Notes: generated by a model from the letters alone, not told the origin. A DNA stretch of 58,204 nt from Nitrospinaceae bacterium (GCA_029261475.1 JAJDBG010000016.1:1-58204); one strand, 5' to 3'; positions 17,859 through 31,533 are shown, counted from the first letter of the stretch. Made by a program: numbers and translations.

Positions 17859-19136
17859 TTATATTTCAAATACTTCCCGGTTTTTTAAATAGGGGCGCAG
17901 GGCAGGGGGGATGGCAACGCTTCCGTCGGCGCGCTGGTAATTTTCCAACAAGGCGACGAAGAGACGTCCGGCGGCGAGGCCGGAGCCGTTCAAGGTGCAA
18001 ATCCATTCAGGCTTGCCTGTTTTGCGTTTGAAGCGAATATTCCCGCGTCGGGACTGATAATCACCAAAACTACTACAGGAGGATATCTCGCGAAAGCATC
18101 CCTGTGCCGGTAGCCACACTTCCAGATCGTAGGTCTTGGTGGCAGAAAATCCAATATCCCCTGCACACAAAACGACCACACGGTAATGCAGTCCCAGCTT
18201 CTTTAAAATAGACTCGGCATCGGCGACCAATAGTTCCAGCTCGGTATCCGCATTTTCTGGTTCGACAAATTTGACCAGTTCAACTTTGTCGAACTGATGT
18301 TGACGAATCAAGCCCTGGGTGTCCTTGCCGTAGGACCCGGCTTCGCGTCGAAAACAAGGGGTGTAAGCTGTGTATTTAATAGGAAGATCTCCATCGGCAA
18401 GGGTCTCGTTGCGATGGTAATTGGTGACCGGTACCTCTGCGGTGGGGATGAGGTACAAATCATCGTCCCGCATGACAAAAAGATCTTCTTCAAATTTTGG
18501 CAGTTGTCCTGTCGCCGTCATGCTTTCTTTATTGACGAGGAAAGGGGGATACAATTCCTGATATCCATTTTCGTCGCACTGCACATCCAGCATGAAGTTG
18601 ATGAGTGCGCGCAACAATCGTGCGCCGTCATTTTTGTAAACAGCGAATCGCGAGCCTGCTATCTTTGCGGCGCGCTTTAAGTCGAGCATATCCAATCCTT
18701 CGGCTAGCTCTACATGATTTTTTGGCTCAAAATCGAATGCCGGCCTTTCACCAATGACACGCAGTTCCTCGTTGCCTGATTCATCCAAACCGTCGGGAAT
18801 AGAGGGGTCTGGAATATTGGGAATGTGTAAAAGAATTTCCCTGATCTGTATTTCAGATTCGGCAACCTTTGCGTCCCATTCTACGATTTCCAAATTGATG
18901 GATTTTACTTCCTCCATCTGGCTCTCGGCATCTGCGCCTTCTTTTTTCAAGCGGCCGACTTCGGCGGAGAGTTTTTTCTTCCTGTTTTTTAGATTTTCTG
19001 AATGTTGCAAGGAATTTCTGCGTTCGTTATCCAGTGCATCCAGTTTTTTAAGATCGCTTAAAAAGTCAGTTCCCCTGCGCTTCAAAGCTTCGGCTACTTT
19101 ATCGGTATCTTCGCGAATGAGTTTTATATCGAGCAT
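17859..19136 (-). CDS. serS: Seryl-tRNA synthetase
   Basis: MLDIKLIREDTDKVAEALKRRG, FRREAGSYGKDTQGLIRQHQFDKVELVKF, FREISSCSSFGDYQSRR. Confidence 0.96.
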   Translation of the reverse strand: MLDIKLIREDTDKVAEALKRRGTDFLSDLKKLDALDNERRNSLQHSENLKNRKKKLSAEVGRLKKEGADAESQMEEVKSINLEIVEWDAKVAESEIQIREILLHIPNIPDPSIPDGLDESGNEELRVIGERPAFDFEPKNHVELAEGLDMLDLKRAAKIAGSRFAVYKNDGARLLRALINFMLDVQCDENGYQELYPPFLVNKESMTATGQLPKFEEDLFVMRDDDLYLIPTAEVPVTNYHRNETLADGDLPIKYTAYTPCFRREAGSYGKDTQGLIRQHQFDKVELVKFVEPENADTELELLVADAESILKKLGLHYRVVVLCAGDIGFSATKTYDLEVWLPAQGCFREISSCSSFGDYQSRRGNIRFKRKTGKPEWICTLNGSGLAAGRLFVALLENYQRADGSVAIPPALRPYLKNREVFEI

Positions 19137-19951
19137 TATTTTTTCTTTTTGATTCTTTTTTTAATTCCATCCAACTTCATTTGTATTAAGGCTGGATAAG
19201 GGTAATTGTCTTCAAGTTCTTTGAATTTATCAAACGCTTTTTGTAAATCGCCTCTTTCTTCGATACAAGAGGCAAGGACAAATTCCATCTCTGGTTTGAA
19301 TTTACTGGCTGAGTTTTTTTCAAGGATGTGATTGTAGCGCTCTTCTACTTCTGAGCATCTCCCCAGTCCGTACAAAATCTCTAGGATTTTGAAGTCTGAC
19401 TCATCGCTGGTAGGGCTCGGTGAAAATTGTTCCAGCAGGACTTCATGCTCTGCAAGAGCCTGCTCATAATTATGCATCTTATAATAAATGGACGCGATAC
19501 GAAACTGTCGCTCGGCTTTTTTCGCGACATCTGTGTAAATATTTATCAGGCGCTGATTTTCAATGATGGCTTGTTCGTAATTTTTGAAATCATATTCCAG
19601 CAGGTCGGCAATGGATTTTTGAGCGTCGATGGCAAATTCACCTTTCGGGTTCAGCTCAATCAATTCCATGAAATAACCAACGGCTTTGATGTTGTCGTCT
19701 AAGCTGAGGTGGTGAATCTCCCCCAGTCGGAACAATGCTTCTTCGGCAAAACGCCCTGAAGGATTTTGTTTCAACACCGACTTGAATAATTCTATGGAGG
19801 AACTGTTTTGACCTTTGATCCATTCCTGATTGGCTTTCTGGATCAAATCTTCTGCACGTTCATCCTGACAGGACAGGGTGAACAGCAAAATAATAGAGCA
19901 AAGGATTGCTCTTAAACGGGGCCGCGAACAAGCGGGATGAGGATTTTCCAT
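19136..19951 (-). CDS. TPR-containing lipoprotein
   Basis: Lipobox ILLFTLSC; TPR-like repeats. Confidence 0.7.
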   Translation of the reverse strand: MENPHPACSRPRLRAILCSIILLFTLSCQDERAEDLIQKANQEWIKGQNSSSIELFKSVLKQNPSGRFAEEALFRLGEIHHLSLDDNIKAVGYFMELIELNPKGEFAIDAQKSIADLLEYDFKNYEQAIIENQRLINIYTDVAKKAERQFRIASIYYKMHNYEQALAEHEVLLEQFSPSPTSDESDFKILEILYGLGRCSEVEERYNHILEKNSASKFKPEMEFVLASCIEERGDLQKAFDKFKELEDNYPYPALIQMKLDGIKKRIKKKK

Positions 19952-19969
19952 AGAACGAGAATCAATCAA

Positions 19970-22447
19970 TCATCCGTTTTCAACATCATTTTCATCGACC
20001 TCTACCTCACCGTCGACCTCATCAGCATCTTCACTTTCAACAAGTTTTTCGACACTAACAACTCGGTTGCCTTCATTCAAAGCCACCAAACGCACGCCTT
20101 GAGTGTTTCTTCCAATGATAGAAATTTCCTTCACGTTCATTCGAACGATGTTACCGAGTGTGGTGATAGCAAGCAATTGATCGGTCTCGGTGACCTGATG
20201 GACAGCAACGACGGAACCTATTTTGTCATTGCACTTGATGGTGATTATGCCCGACCCACCACGACCTTGAACTCGATACTCTTCCAGAGAAGTGCGTTTT
20301 CCGTAACCGTTTTCGGTGACCGTCAACAACTCATTTCCAGGCTCGACCACTTCAACGCCCACGACTTTGTCGTCGCCTTTGAGGCGGATACCACGCACAC
20401 CTCTTGCCGTTCGACCCATTGCCCGCGCTTCTTCTTCTGAAAACCGGATCGAACTTCCGTTCCGGGTCGCTAATAAAATATCTCTGCCGCTCTCGCACAA
20501 TTCCGCCGCTATAACGCGATCGTCGTCTTCAATCGTCAAGCCGATGATGCCTCCCTGCCGTGGCTTGCTATAAGCCATGAGCGCGGTCTTCTTAACAAAG
20601 CCTCTTTCGGTGACGGACACAACGAATTGGTCTTCGCGAAACTCTCGAACGTCGAGGATGCTGGCAATATTTTCGCCCGGCTTCAGGTCCAGCAAATTAG
20701 CAATCGCTTTGCCTTTTGAAATACGGGTGACTTCTGGAATATGAAATACCTTCAACCAATGGACCTTGCCTATATTGGTGAAGATGAGCAGATAACTGTG
20801 AGTCGATGCCACGAATAATTTTTCAACCACATCTTCGTCGCGCAAGTCCATACCTTTGATGCCCTTGCCGCCTCGCCTCTGGGACTTGTAATTGTCCATG
20901 TCCTGACGCTTGATATAACCGCTTCGGGAATAGCTGACCACAACATCTTGTTCTGCGATCATATCCTCTATATCGATGTCTTCAAGATCGCCTTCAACGA
21001 TTTCTGTGCGTCGTTCGTCTCCGTACTTTTCCTTGATGACATTGAACTCGTCGCGAATTATTTGCAACTTCACTTCGTCGTGGGAAAGGATATTCTCGCA
21101 CTCTTTGATTTTCTCAACAATCATCGCCAATTCGTCGATGATTTTTTGGCGCTCCAATCCTGTGAGTCTTTGCAAACGCATCTCAAGGATGGCTTTCGCC
21201 TGAATTTCAGAAAGTTGAAAACTTTCCATCAAACCATCTTTAGCCGCGTTTGGATTTTCTGCACTGCGGATCAGCTTTACGACCTCGTCCATATTGTCGA
21301 TGGCGACTTTCAAGCCTTCGAAGATATGTTCTCTTTCGCGTGCTTTTCTCAGGTCGAACTCTGTTCGCAAGGTAACGACTTCTTTGCGGAACAAAATAAA
21401 GGTGTGTAAAATTTCCTTTAGGTTCAATACCTGTGGCTGCTGATTGACAAGAGCAAGCAGGATGACACCAAAGGTCTCCTGCAACTGCGTATTTTTATAA
21501 AGAGTATTGATGACGACATCGGCGATGGTCCCCTTCTTCAACTCCATGACCACTCGCACGCCTTCGCGATCGGACTCGTCGCGTAAATCAGAAATACCTT
21601 CGAGCTTTTTCTCACGCACGAGAGCGGCGATTTTTTCAACCATGCGTGCCTTGTTCACCTGATAAGGCAATTCGCGGATGATGAGACGCTCGCGCTCTCC
21701 GTTTTTATAAGTTTCAATTTCGACCCGGCCTCGGATTTTGATGATCCCGCGTCCTGTGCGATAAGCGGAACGTATTCCACTGGAGCCGTAGATGATTCCT
21801 TTGGTCGGGAAATCAGGGCCTGGAACGATATCGATCAACTCTTCTATACTGCAGTCGGGATTATCGATCACATGTATAGCGGCTGTTAAAATTTCAGCAA
21901 GATTGTGCGGCGGGATATTGGTCGCCATCCCGACAGCAATTCCTGAGGAACCGTTGACCAGTAATTGCGGGAACACCGCAGGTAGAACAACCGGTTCTTC
22001 GAGAGATTCATCGTAGTTGGTCGCCCAGCGAACAGTGTCTTTTTCGAGATCACGCAATAATTCCTGGGTGATCTCCGCCATGCGTATTTCGGTGTATCTC
22101 ATGGCGGCGGCAGAGTCGCCGTCGATAGAACCAAAGTTTCCCTGACCATCTACGATAGGATAACGTTGTGAAAAATCCTGAGCCAGACGAACGATCGTAT
22201 CGTAAACAGCGGTGTCTCCATGCGGATGGTATTTACCGATCACGTCACCGACGATGCGAGCAGATTTTTTATAAGGTCTGTTGTACAGATTGCTCACTTC
22301 GTGCATGGCAAATAACACGCGGCGATGGACAGGTTTCAATCCATCTCGTACATCCGGCAAGGCTCTCCCAATGATCACGCTCATAGCGTAATCAAGATAG
22401 GAGGTTTTCATTTCCTCATCAATATTGATGGGTTCTATAGATGACAT
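19970..22447 (-). CDS. gyrA: DNA gyrase subunit A
   Basis: [52 protein letters not shown]-terminal GyrA boxes including [10 protein letters not shown]. Confidence 0.97.
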   Translation of the reverse strand: MSSIEPINIDEEMKTSYLDYAMSVIIGRALPDVRDGLKPVHRRVLFAMHEVSNLYNRPYKKSARIVGDVIGKYHPHGDTAVYDTIVRLAQDFSQRYPIVDGQGNFGSIDGDSAAAMRYTEIRMAEITQELLRDLEKDTVRWATNYDESLEEPVVLPAVFPQLLVNGSSGIAVGMATNIPPHNLAEILTAAIHVIDNPDCSIEELIDIVPGPDFPTKGIIYGSSGIRSAYRTGRGIIKIRGRVEIETYKNGERERLIIRELPYQVNKARMVEKIAALVREKKLEGISDLRDESDREGVRVVMELKKGTIADVVINTLYKNTQLQETFGVILLALVNQQPQVLNLKEILHTFILFRKEVVTLRTEFDLRKAREREHIFEGLKVAIDNMDEVVKLIRSAENPNAAKDGLMESFQLSEIQAKAILEMRLQRLTGLERQKIIDELAMIVEKIKECENILSHDEVKLQIIRDEFNVIKEKYGDERRTEIVEGDLEDIDIEDMIAEQDVVVSYSRSGYIKRQDMDNYKSQRRGGKGIKGMDLRDEDVVEKLFVASTHSYLLIFTNIGKVHWLKVFHIPEVTRISKGKAIANLLDLKPGENIASILDVREFREDQFVVSVTERGFVKKTALMAYSKPRQGGIIGLTIEDDDRVIAAELCESGRDILLATRNGSSIRFSEEEARAMGRTARGVRGIRLKGDDKVVGVEVVEPGNELLTVTENGYGKRTSLEEYRVQGRGGSGIITIKCNDKIGSVVAVHQVTETDQLLAITTLGNIVRMNVKEISIIGRNTQGVRLVALNEGNRVVSVEKLVESEDADEVDGEVEVDENDVENG

Positions 22448-22580
22448 TCTTTCTTTATCCCTTTATTTTTCTTCTACTAAAAACCGTCGCAAACCTTAAT
22501 TTTAAGTGGAGCGGAAAAAACTATTTTCAAAACCGATGAAGCTCGTTTATTGCTCCCTGTCTCCTGTCGGCGAGGCCGAC

Positions 22581-25193
<2,613 letters not shown>

Positions 25194-25386
25194 TTAGTTT
25201 AATTGAGAAAATAGTAAATAAAACCCAGTAGAAACAGTAGGGCTTGTTAGCACTGTGCAAAAATTCTATAAATCATTGAATTATAATGAATAGTCTAACA
25301 GTGATCGTGTTTAAAAATCTGTTAGTAAAGCGGTATGGATGGGTACTACTTAATGTGGATTCCATTATACCTTAATTTTGAAGGTT

Positions 25387-25428
25387 TTATTCACATTTTT
25401 TATACAGCTTTTCTACAGTTTATCCACG
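25387..25428. promoter_or_regulatory. Cluster of DnaA-box-like 9-mers in the dnaA-gyrB gap
   Basis: TTATTCACA (25387-25395), TTATACAGC (25400-25408, weak), TTATCCACG (25420-25428); the last begins on the dnaA stop codon complement. Confidence 0.5.
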
Positions 25429-26790
25429 TTCTATTTGTTTGATAATAGTTTCGATAGAATGAGATATTTCATTGTTTTCTTTGATCAAATTTGTGATCTG
25501 TCGGTAGGAGTAAAGCACGGTGGTGTGATCTTTACCGCCAAACTGTTTTCCTATCTCTGGAAGTGATGTGGGCGTGTATTCTCGAGAAAGGTACATGGCT
25601 ATTTGGCGTGGTAGAGAAATATTGCGAGAGCGTTTCTTGGATTTAAGGTCCGCTACTTTGAGATGAAAATGCGAAGCTACTTTTTTAAGAATCTTTGGAA
25701 CGGTGAACTGACGGTTCTTATCGTAGGTGAAATCCTTCAAGACTTCCTTTGCCAGTTCCAGTTTGATTTCTTTGTGTGTGAAAGAAGCGTAAGCGATGAT
25801 CCTCAATAACAGACCTTCCAATTCTCTGATGTTGGTCTTGATATTGTTTGCGATGAACAAATTCACATCATGTGGAATGATTTTTTTATGAAACTCAGCC
25901 TTACGTTCTAAAATAGCTACCTTGGTTTCAACATCAGGGAGCTTGATGTCAGTGATCAATCCCGACTCGAACCGGGAGCGCAACCGCTCTTCAATATCAT
26001 GCATATCCTTCGGATAACGATCGCTCGAAAGCACAACCTGCTTGTGCGACTCGTACAAAGCATTGAAAGTGAAAAAGAACTCTTCCTGTGTCCTTTCCTT
26101 ACCCGCAATGAATTGAATATCGTCCACCAGCAACACATCCAGAGGTCGGTATTTGGAACGAAACGCCGGCATACGGTCGTTGCGCAAAGATTCGATCAAA
26201 TCCACTGTAAATTCTTCAGCCGTTAGATACTGGACCCGAGCCGTTGGATTTTGCTGAAGTATTGCACCGCCAATGGCTTGTAACAAATGGGTTTTCCCCA
26301 AACCAACGCCGCTATATATGAACAAGGGATTGTAAGCCATGGCAGGATTTTTGGCCACAGCCTGGGCCGCCGCATGGGCAAATTGATTGCTGGAACCCAC
26401 GACGAAATTGGAAAATGTGAATTTCCCATCGGCGGAGGGGACCAAATTGTCCCTTTTTTCTTTCAATTCAACGGGAAAAGATTTTGCTTCGGCAGGTGTT
26501 TGTTTGACAACTTCGGGTTTGGTACTCAATTCTTCTTCGAACTGGCCTTCCAAAACGTATTTCAGGACCACACTCTTACCCAAAACTTCTTTTAGAGCCG
26601 ACTGGATCAACTCAGAATAATTGTCTTCGAGGCACTTTTTATAAAAATAGTTCGGAACTTCAATAATCAAGACCTCATTGTCCCACCCGCGGGCCTTTGT
26701 AGGGGCAAACCAGGTAGAAAAGTTATCGAAATGGATCTTGGTTTTTACGTAATCGAGACAACTGTTCCAGAGTGCTTCTTGGGACTTCAT
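25420..26790 (-). CDS. dnaA: Chromosomal replication initiator DnaA
   Basis: FTFSNFVVGSSNQFAHAAAQAVA, YNPLFIYSGVGLGKTHLLQAIG, VLLVDDIQFIAGKERTQEEFFFTFN, FGGKDHTTVLYSYRQI. Confidence 0.97.
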   Translation of the reverse strand: MKSQEALWNSCLDYVKTKIHFDNFSTWFAPTKARGWDNEVLIIEVPNYFYKKCLEDNYSELIQSALKEVLGKSVVLKYVLEGQFEEELSTKPEVVKQTPAEAKSFPVELKEKRDNLVPSADGKFTFSNFVVGSSNQFAHAAAQAVAKNPAMAYNPLFIYSGVGLGKTHLLQAIGGAILQQNPTARVQYLTAEEFTVDLIESLRNDRMPAFRSKYRPLDVLLVDDIQFIAGKERTQEEFFFTFNALYESHKQVVLSSDRYPKDMHDIEERLRSRFESGLITDIKLPDVETKVAILERKAEFHKKIIPHDVNLFIANNIKTNIRELEGLLLRIIAYASFTHKEIKLELAKEVLKDFTYDKNRQFTVPKILKKVASHFHLKVADLKSKKRSRNISLPRQIAMYLSREYTPTSLPEIGKQFGGKDHTTVLYSYRQITNLIKENNEISHSIETIIKQIERG

Positions 26791-27198
26791 TTAGGTTACC
26801 TGACAGCTGAATGTTGGGTGGGAGTTGATGTGGATACTATAAAACCCTTGCTGAAAAATCAACTCGAAAAGATGCCCTCATCTCTTTTTTAACGTAAACC
26901 CTGAAATTACAAATGCCTCTTTTTTGAAGATTCAGCCAACTCAAAATAAATTCACCCCTTGTTGGAAAAGATAGCCCCTTCCTTGTTTTTTTAAACAGAT
27001 AAATCTTTATATTTTAATATTTTAGCGAATTACTACCTTGATGATTCTGCTAAAGGGTAGGAAGCCTGGAGAGCCGATGCAGGCATTGGACTAATGTTTT
27101 CAAGAGATTTCATATGAGGTCCGGATTCAATTTTTTCAATCAACAGTGGGCCAGATTCGTTTTTGCTACGGACCCGGCTCGCACTGCCCGATCTTACC

Positions 27199-27223
27199 AA
27201 TCCACGATGCGCAGTGGATTTTT
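27199..27223 (+). terminator. Terminator-like hairpin
   Basis: AATCCAC-gatgcgca-GTGGATT followed by TTT. Confidence 0.45.
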
Positions 27224-27409
27224 CCTACCTGGACGAGCGAGGGAGAAATCCCTCGCTTCCCGCCCTTATTATTGTTTCGACGAAAAATGGTCCTGTTTGC
27301 ATCGCTTGGATTTTTCTTAATAATTTTTTCTGTTGTCTTTAAAACCACATCGCGTTTCTTACAAAGGATAAAAAATGATGTTGGCGATGGGTGGAGATTC
27401 CCATCGTCT

Positions 27410-27446
27410 AAAGGGGACGTGGTTGTGGGAGCCGCGTCCCCTTTTT
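27410..27446 (+). terminator. Rho-independent terminator-like hairpin upstream of the terminase genes
   Basis: AAAGGGGACG (27410-27419)/CGTCCCCTTT (27435-27444), 10 bp, ending in TTTTT; preceded by CGATGGG/CCCATCG hairpin (27385-27406). Confidence 0.6.
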
Positions 27447-27504
27447 CATTCCTGCCATTTTCAAATAATCATTGGTTCCCTGCGCAATTGAAACAGAGTC
27501 TGAA

Positions 27505-27945
27505 ATGAAAACCTCCTCCTTCAACAATGGGCTAGCCGGGTTGCATGAAGAGCTCGATCTCGCTCGCGAAGACATTCGCGAAATCATCCGCAGTTCGCCC
27601 GACGATCTGCAAGCCCATCGAGTGAATTGCCTGTATGCCGCAAAGATTCTTGAAGTCTATAAAACCGTATTGCAGGCCCGCTCCATCGACCCCGAAAAAA
27701 TTCTGATCGACGCTTTGATGAGCGTTGTCCTTGTGCTCAATGAAAAAGGCGAAACGCAATCCGCCGAGGCAGTGGGACGTCATCTGGAAATAATAGAAGA
27801 GAAAGCGAAAGAAAAATGGCGACTACAGGGAGAAGCAAATTGGCTAGCGGAAACGCAAGCATCCGAGCCGTCATCGAATCTTCCGTCGGGGCCTTCGGTG
27901 AATCGAGTGCCGAAGAAAAAGAAAAGCGCAAAGAAAAAGCCCTGA
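27505..27945 (+). CDS. Candidate terminase small subunit
   Basis: Position directly upstream of and overlapping TerL; helical, Lys-rich C-terminus. Likely start MKTSSFNNG at 27505. Confidence 0.45.
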   Translation: MKTSSFNNGLAGLHEELDLAREDIREIIRSSPDDLQAHRVNCLYAAKILEVYKTVLQARSIDPEKILIDALMSVVLVLNEKGETQSAEAVGRHLEIIEEKAKEKWRLQGEANWLAETQASEPSSNLPSGPSVNRVPKKKKSAKKKP

Positions 27946-29420
27946 CCGATCTTTTCTATTTTGCACGAACCTATTTTCCCCATCATATAACGGAGAAACC
28001 CTCCGTCATGCACCGGGAGTTGTACGCAAGCTACCAATCCATCATTTTACTGTCCGAAAAAACCGGGCAGGGCGCACGCGAAGTGAGAGCCGCACCGCGT
28101 GGCAACGCCAAGTCCACACTCAGCACTCTGATATTGCCCCTCTGGTGTGTCGTCGGAAAAAGGCGCCGGTTTATCGGTGTGCTTTCTGACACCACCGAAC
28201 AGGCCGAAGAATTTTTAGAATCCATCAAGGCCGAGCTGGAAGCCAACGAACGATTACGGGAAGACTTTCCCGACGCATGCACCAGAGGACGCACGTGGCA
28301 GGCCGGGCAAATCATCACCCAGTCCGGTGTGAAAATAAAATGCTGGGGCAAGCGCAAACGTCTGCGCGGCGCAAGACACGGCGCAAGGCGGCCCGATCTC
28401 ATCATCTGCGACGACCTTGAGGACGATGAGAACATCGACTCGCCGGAGCAAAGGGAAAAAGACCGCGCCTGGTTTTTCAAGGCCGTCATGAAAATCGGCG
28501 GACGTTACTCCGTTTATATTGTGATCGGCACCTTATTGCATTACGACTCTTTGCTCGCTCGCTTACTGAATCAGCCAGGCTGGCGCGGAAAAAAATGGCA
28601 GGCTGTCATCAAATGGTCCGCTTCGCCCTTATGGGAACGTTGGGAAAACATCTTCATTAAAGACGGAGAAGAAACAGCCGACGCATTTTTTAAAAAAAAC
28701 AAACGCGAAATGCTGAAAGGAACCCAGGAACTATGGCCTGAAGGGGAACCCTATTATTACCTGATGAAAATAAGGCTTGCCGACGGACCGGCCTATTTCG
28801 ATTCCGAAAAACAGAACGAGCCGATCCATCCCTCCGAACGATTGTTCAATGACGAATGGTTTCAGTATTGGAACGATGAAAACCTGTCTGTGAAAGGGGG
28901 GCTGGAAATATCATCCGATGAAACAATCATCGCCGCAGTTGACCCCTCCATGGGCGGAGCTTCCAGCAAGGCCGATCCATCAGCGATAGTCATCGCCATT
29001 GTCCGAAAAAACGGAGTCCTGGATATTCTCGAAGCAGACATTCAGAAGCGGCATCCCGATGGCATCATGGAAGACCTGTTCGTATGGCATCAAATGTATC
29101 GACTCGACCGGGTTGTCATCGAGGAAGTTCAATTTCAGGAATTGTTCAAAGAACATGTGACACGAGAAGGAGCCAAACGTGGATTGTACCTGCCCATAGA
29201 AGGCACGCGTCCGCACACCGACAAAACCCTTCGCATCTCAAAACTTCAACCCCATATAAAGAACGGCTTCATACGCTTCCGGCGCAAGCAGATAAGTCTG
29301 CTGAATCAATTGAAGTATTTCCCCAAAGCCGATCACGATGACGGACCCGACGCGCTTGAAATGGTATTCAGTCTGGCCCACGCGCAAAGCATCCAACCCC
29401 GCATCCGTCGCGTTCTCTAA
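27816..29420 (+). CDS. Phage terminase large subunit
   Basis: Walker A-like AAPRGNAKST, Walker B PDLIICDDLED, nuclease motif IAAVDPSMGGASSKADPSAIVIA. Confidence 0.88.
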   Translation: MATTGRSKLASGNASIRAVIESSVGAFGESSAEEKEKRKEKALTDLFYFARTYFPHHITEKPSVMHRELYASYQSIILLSEKTGQGAREVRAAPRGNAKSTLSTLILPLWCVVGKRRRFIGVLSDTTEQAEEFLESIKAELEANERLREDFPDACTRGRTWQAGQIITQSGVKIKCWGKRKRLRGARHGARRPDLIICDDLEDDENIDSPEQREKDRAWFFKAVMKIGGRYSVYIVIGTLLHYDSLLARLLNQPGWRGKKWQAVIKWSASPLWERWENIFIKDGEETADAFFKKNKREMLKGTQELWPEGEPYYYLMKIRLADGPAYFDSEKQNEPIHPSERLFNDEWFQYWNDENLSVKGGLEISSDETIIAAVDPSMGGASSKADPSAIVIAIVRKNGVLDILEADIQKRHPDGIMEDLFVWHQMYRLDRVVIEEVQFQELFKEHVTREGAKRGLYLPIEGTRPHTDKTLRISKLQPHIKNGFIRFRRKQISLLNQLKYFPKADHDDGPDALEMVFSLAHAQSIQPRIRRVL

Positions 29421-29627
29421 GTAAGTAGCAGAGCGACTCAACAAAACTCCCTTGCCTCCGGGGAGAAACCCGACTCGATGCTTGAGTCGGCGCAGGGTCC
29501 CGGTTTCGTTAAAGGCATGGCGGAACCGGGGCTCATATCAAAATCAAATATTAAGCGTATCCCATTCCAGCATTTCTGCATTTTTGTTAACCCCGTTTTT
29601 TTACTCTCATTCCAAAATGAAATTGCC

Positions 29628-30839
29628 ATGAAAATTTTTCCCTGGTTTCTAAACAAAGCGAGTGCAACGACACGCGCCATAACAATGGTCCTTCCCCTGG
29701 GTTCAAATCCGGTTCCGAGAACCAAGTACAAAGCATTGGCAGAGGAGGGCTACTCCGGCAACACCGTGGTCTTCGCCTGTATCCGGGAAATAGCCGAAGC
29801 CTGCGCAGGGGTCGAGTGGGGGATGTACCGAAAGTCCGCTTCAGGAGAAAGAGAGCGTGTGAGCGATCACCCCGCACTGGAACTGTTGCGCAAGCCCAAT
29901 CCTTTTCAGGGACGATTCGAGTTGTTTGAAAGTGCCATTTCCTACCTGTATCTCTCGGGCAATATTTATATGGAGTCTGTTGATAGCGGTACAGGTCAGG
30001 ACAAGACTTCGCCTCCCCGGGAACTTTATGTCCTGCGCCCCGACAGAGTGCGGATCATCCCACACCCCATTCATCGTATCGGCGGTTATGAATACGAAGT
30101 CGGTGGCAGAAAGCAAAAGTTCTCGGCCCGGCAAATTCTGCACTTGAAACTGTTCAACCCATTGGACGACTGGTACGGGCTTTCGCCAGTGCAAGTTGCC
30201 TCACTCGCGATTGACAAGTTGAATCAAGGCGATCGCTGGAACGCCTCGCTCCTGCAAAACTCAGCCGTCCCTTCTGGCGCACTGGTTTCCCGGCAAAGGT
30301 TGAGCGACGAACAATTTCGGCGTTTGCGGGATGAAATGCGCGAGCAGTTGCAAGGCGTTCGTCATGCTCGTGAGCCGCTTTTGCTGGAACAGGATCTGGA
30401 CTGGAAAGAGTTGGGTGTTTCTCCCAAAGACATGGATTGGATCGAAGGATTGAGACTCAGCGCGGCACAGATCGCGCAGGTGTTCAACGTACCGCCGGAG
30501 TTGGTCGGACTTCAGGAAGCGACCTATCAAAACCGCAAAGAAGCGCGCAAAGCTTTGTACAGCGAAGTGGTCTGCCCGGTGCTGAGTCGATTGCGGGATG
30601 GTTTGAACCAGTGGTTGAGTCCCCGCTACGGGCCGGAATGGACGCTGGAATACGACCGCGACTCGATACCCGCCTTAGCGGAAGACCAGGAGAGTCTCTG
30701 GAATCGAGCCAACCAGTCGGATTTCTTAACCGTCAATGAAAAGCGTCGCATGGTGGGTTATGGAGAACTCTCCGATGGCGACTCGTTAACTTTTTCCAGG
30801 ACAAAGAAAAAAAAGGAAGATCACACAAATGAAAAATAG
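29628..30839 (+). CDS. HK97-type phage portal protein
   Basis: NTVVFACIREIAEACAGVEWGMY, LYLSGNIYME, LLLEQDLDWKELGVSPKDMDWIEGLRLSAAQIAQVFNVPPELVGL. Confidence 0.92.
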   Translation: MKIFPWFLNKASATTRAITMVLPLGSNPVPRTKYKALAEEGYSGNTVVFACIREIAEACAGVEWGMYRKSASGERERVSDHPALELLRKPNPFQGRFELFESAISYLYLSGNIYMESVDSGTGQDKTSPPRELYVLRPDRVRIIPHPIHRIGGYEYEVGGRKQKFSARQILHLKLFNPLDDWYGLSPVQVASLAIDKLNQGDRWNASLLQNSAVPSGALVSRQRLSDEQFRRLRDEMREQLQGVRHAREPLLLEQDLDWKELGVSPKDMDWIEGLRLSAAQIAQVFNVPPELVGLQEATYQNRKEARKALYSEVVCPVLSRLRDGLNQWLSPRYGPEWTLEYDRDSIPALAEDQESLWNRANQSDFLTVNEKRRMVGYGELSDGDSLTFSRTKKKKEDHTNEK

Positions 30840-31533
30840 AAAATATCCATCCGGCAACCACGAACAGGATATCAAATCGTTCCCATTCAAAATGGACTCG
30901 GTCAGCACCGAAGGCAGTTTCTCCGGCTACGCCGCCGTGTTTGGGAACATTGATTTGGGTGGCGACATCATCGAACGCGGTGCCTTCAAAAAAACGCTCA
31001 ATGACAATCAAGGCAAGGTTCCTTTACTGGACCATCACGATCCCCAAAAACAGATCGGATGGAACGTGTCTGCGATGGAAGACGGACGCGGATTGCTCGT
31101 GCAGGGAAAACTCAATTTGCAAGTGCAGGGCGCACGCGAGAAACACGCACTGATGAAGCAGGCACTGGAGATGGGGGCGCGGATGGGACTTTCGATAGGC
31201 TTCCGCGTTATACGCGAGGAGTTGGACAAAAAAGATCCGAACATTCGCAGACTCAAGGAAATACAGTTGCTGGAATACAGCATCGTCACCTTTCCAATGA
31301 ACCCGTCGGCACAAGTGACGGGTGTGAAAGGGCGCCGTGACTCGCTTCATCAATTTTTATCGCGTGAATTGGGACTGCCCGAAAGCCAGGCAGATCGCGC
31401 CTGTGAAACCCTCACTCCCTTCCTTCAATCCGCGCCGGCGAAGATCCACGCGGTCGATTCGGAATACGGTGCCGAGGATTTGGAACCGCTGAAACGGTCC
31501 CTGAACCATTTGATCGAACAATTAACGTCCTGA
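30829..31533 (+). CDS. HK97-type prohead protease
   Basis: GSFSGYAAVFGNIDLGGDIIERGAFKKTL, LLDHHDPQKQIG, GLSIGFRV, LLEYSIVTFPMNPSAQV. Confidence 0.9.
   Translation: MKNRKYPSGNHEQDIKSFPFKMDSVSTEGSFSGYAAVFGNIDLGGDIIERGAFKKTLNDNQGKVPLLDHHDPQKQIGWNVSAMEDGRGLLVQGKLNLQVQGAREKHALMKQALEMGARMGLSIGFRVIREELDKKDPNIRRLKEIQLLEYSIVTFPMNPSAQVTGVKGRRDSLHQFLSRELGLPESQADRACETLTPFLQSAPAKIHAVDSEYGAEDLEPLKRSLNHLIEQLTS

Noticed and set aside
27114-27508. ORFs 27114-27320 and 27146-27508 as small proteins
   Set aside because: Mutually overlapping frames that traverse terminator-like hairpins, no recognisable domain; noncoding structure explains the region better.
29690-29725. GGGTTCAAATCC resembling a tRNA T-arm (possible att/tRNA remnant)
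   Set aside because: Inside the conserved portal frame (LPLGSNPVPRTK) with no cloverleaf around it.
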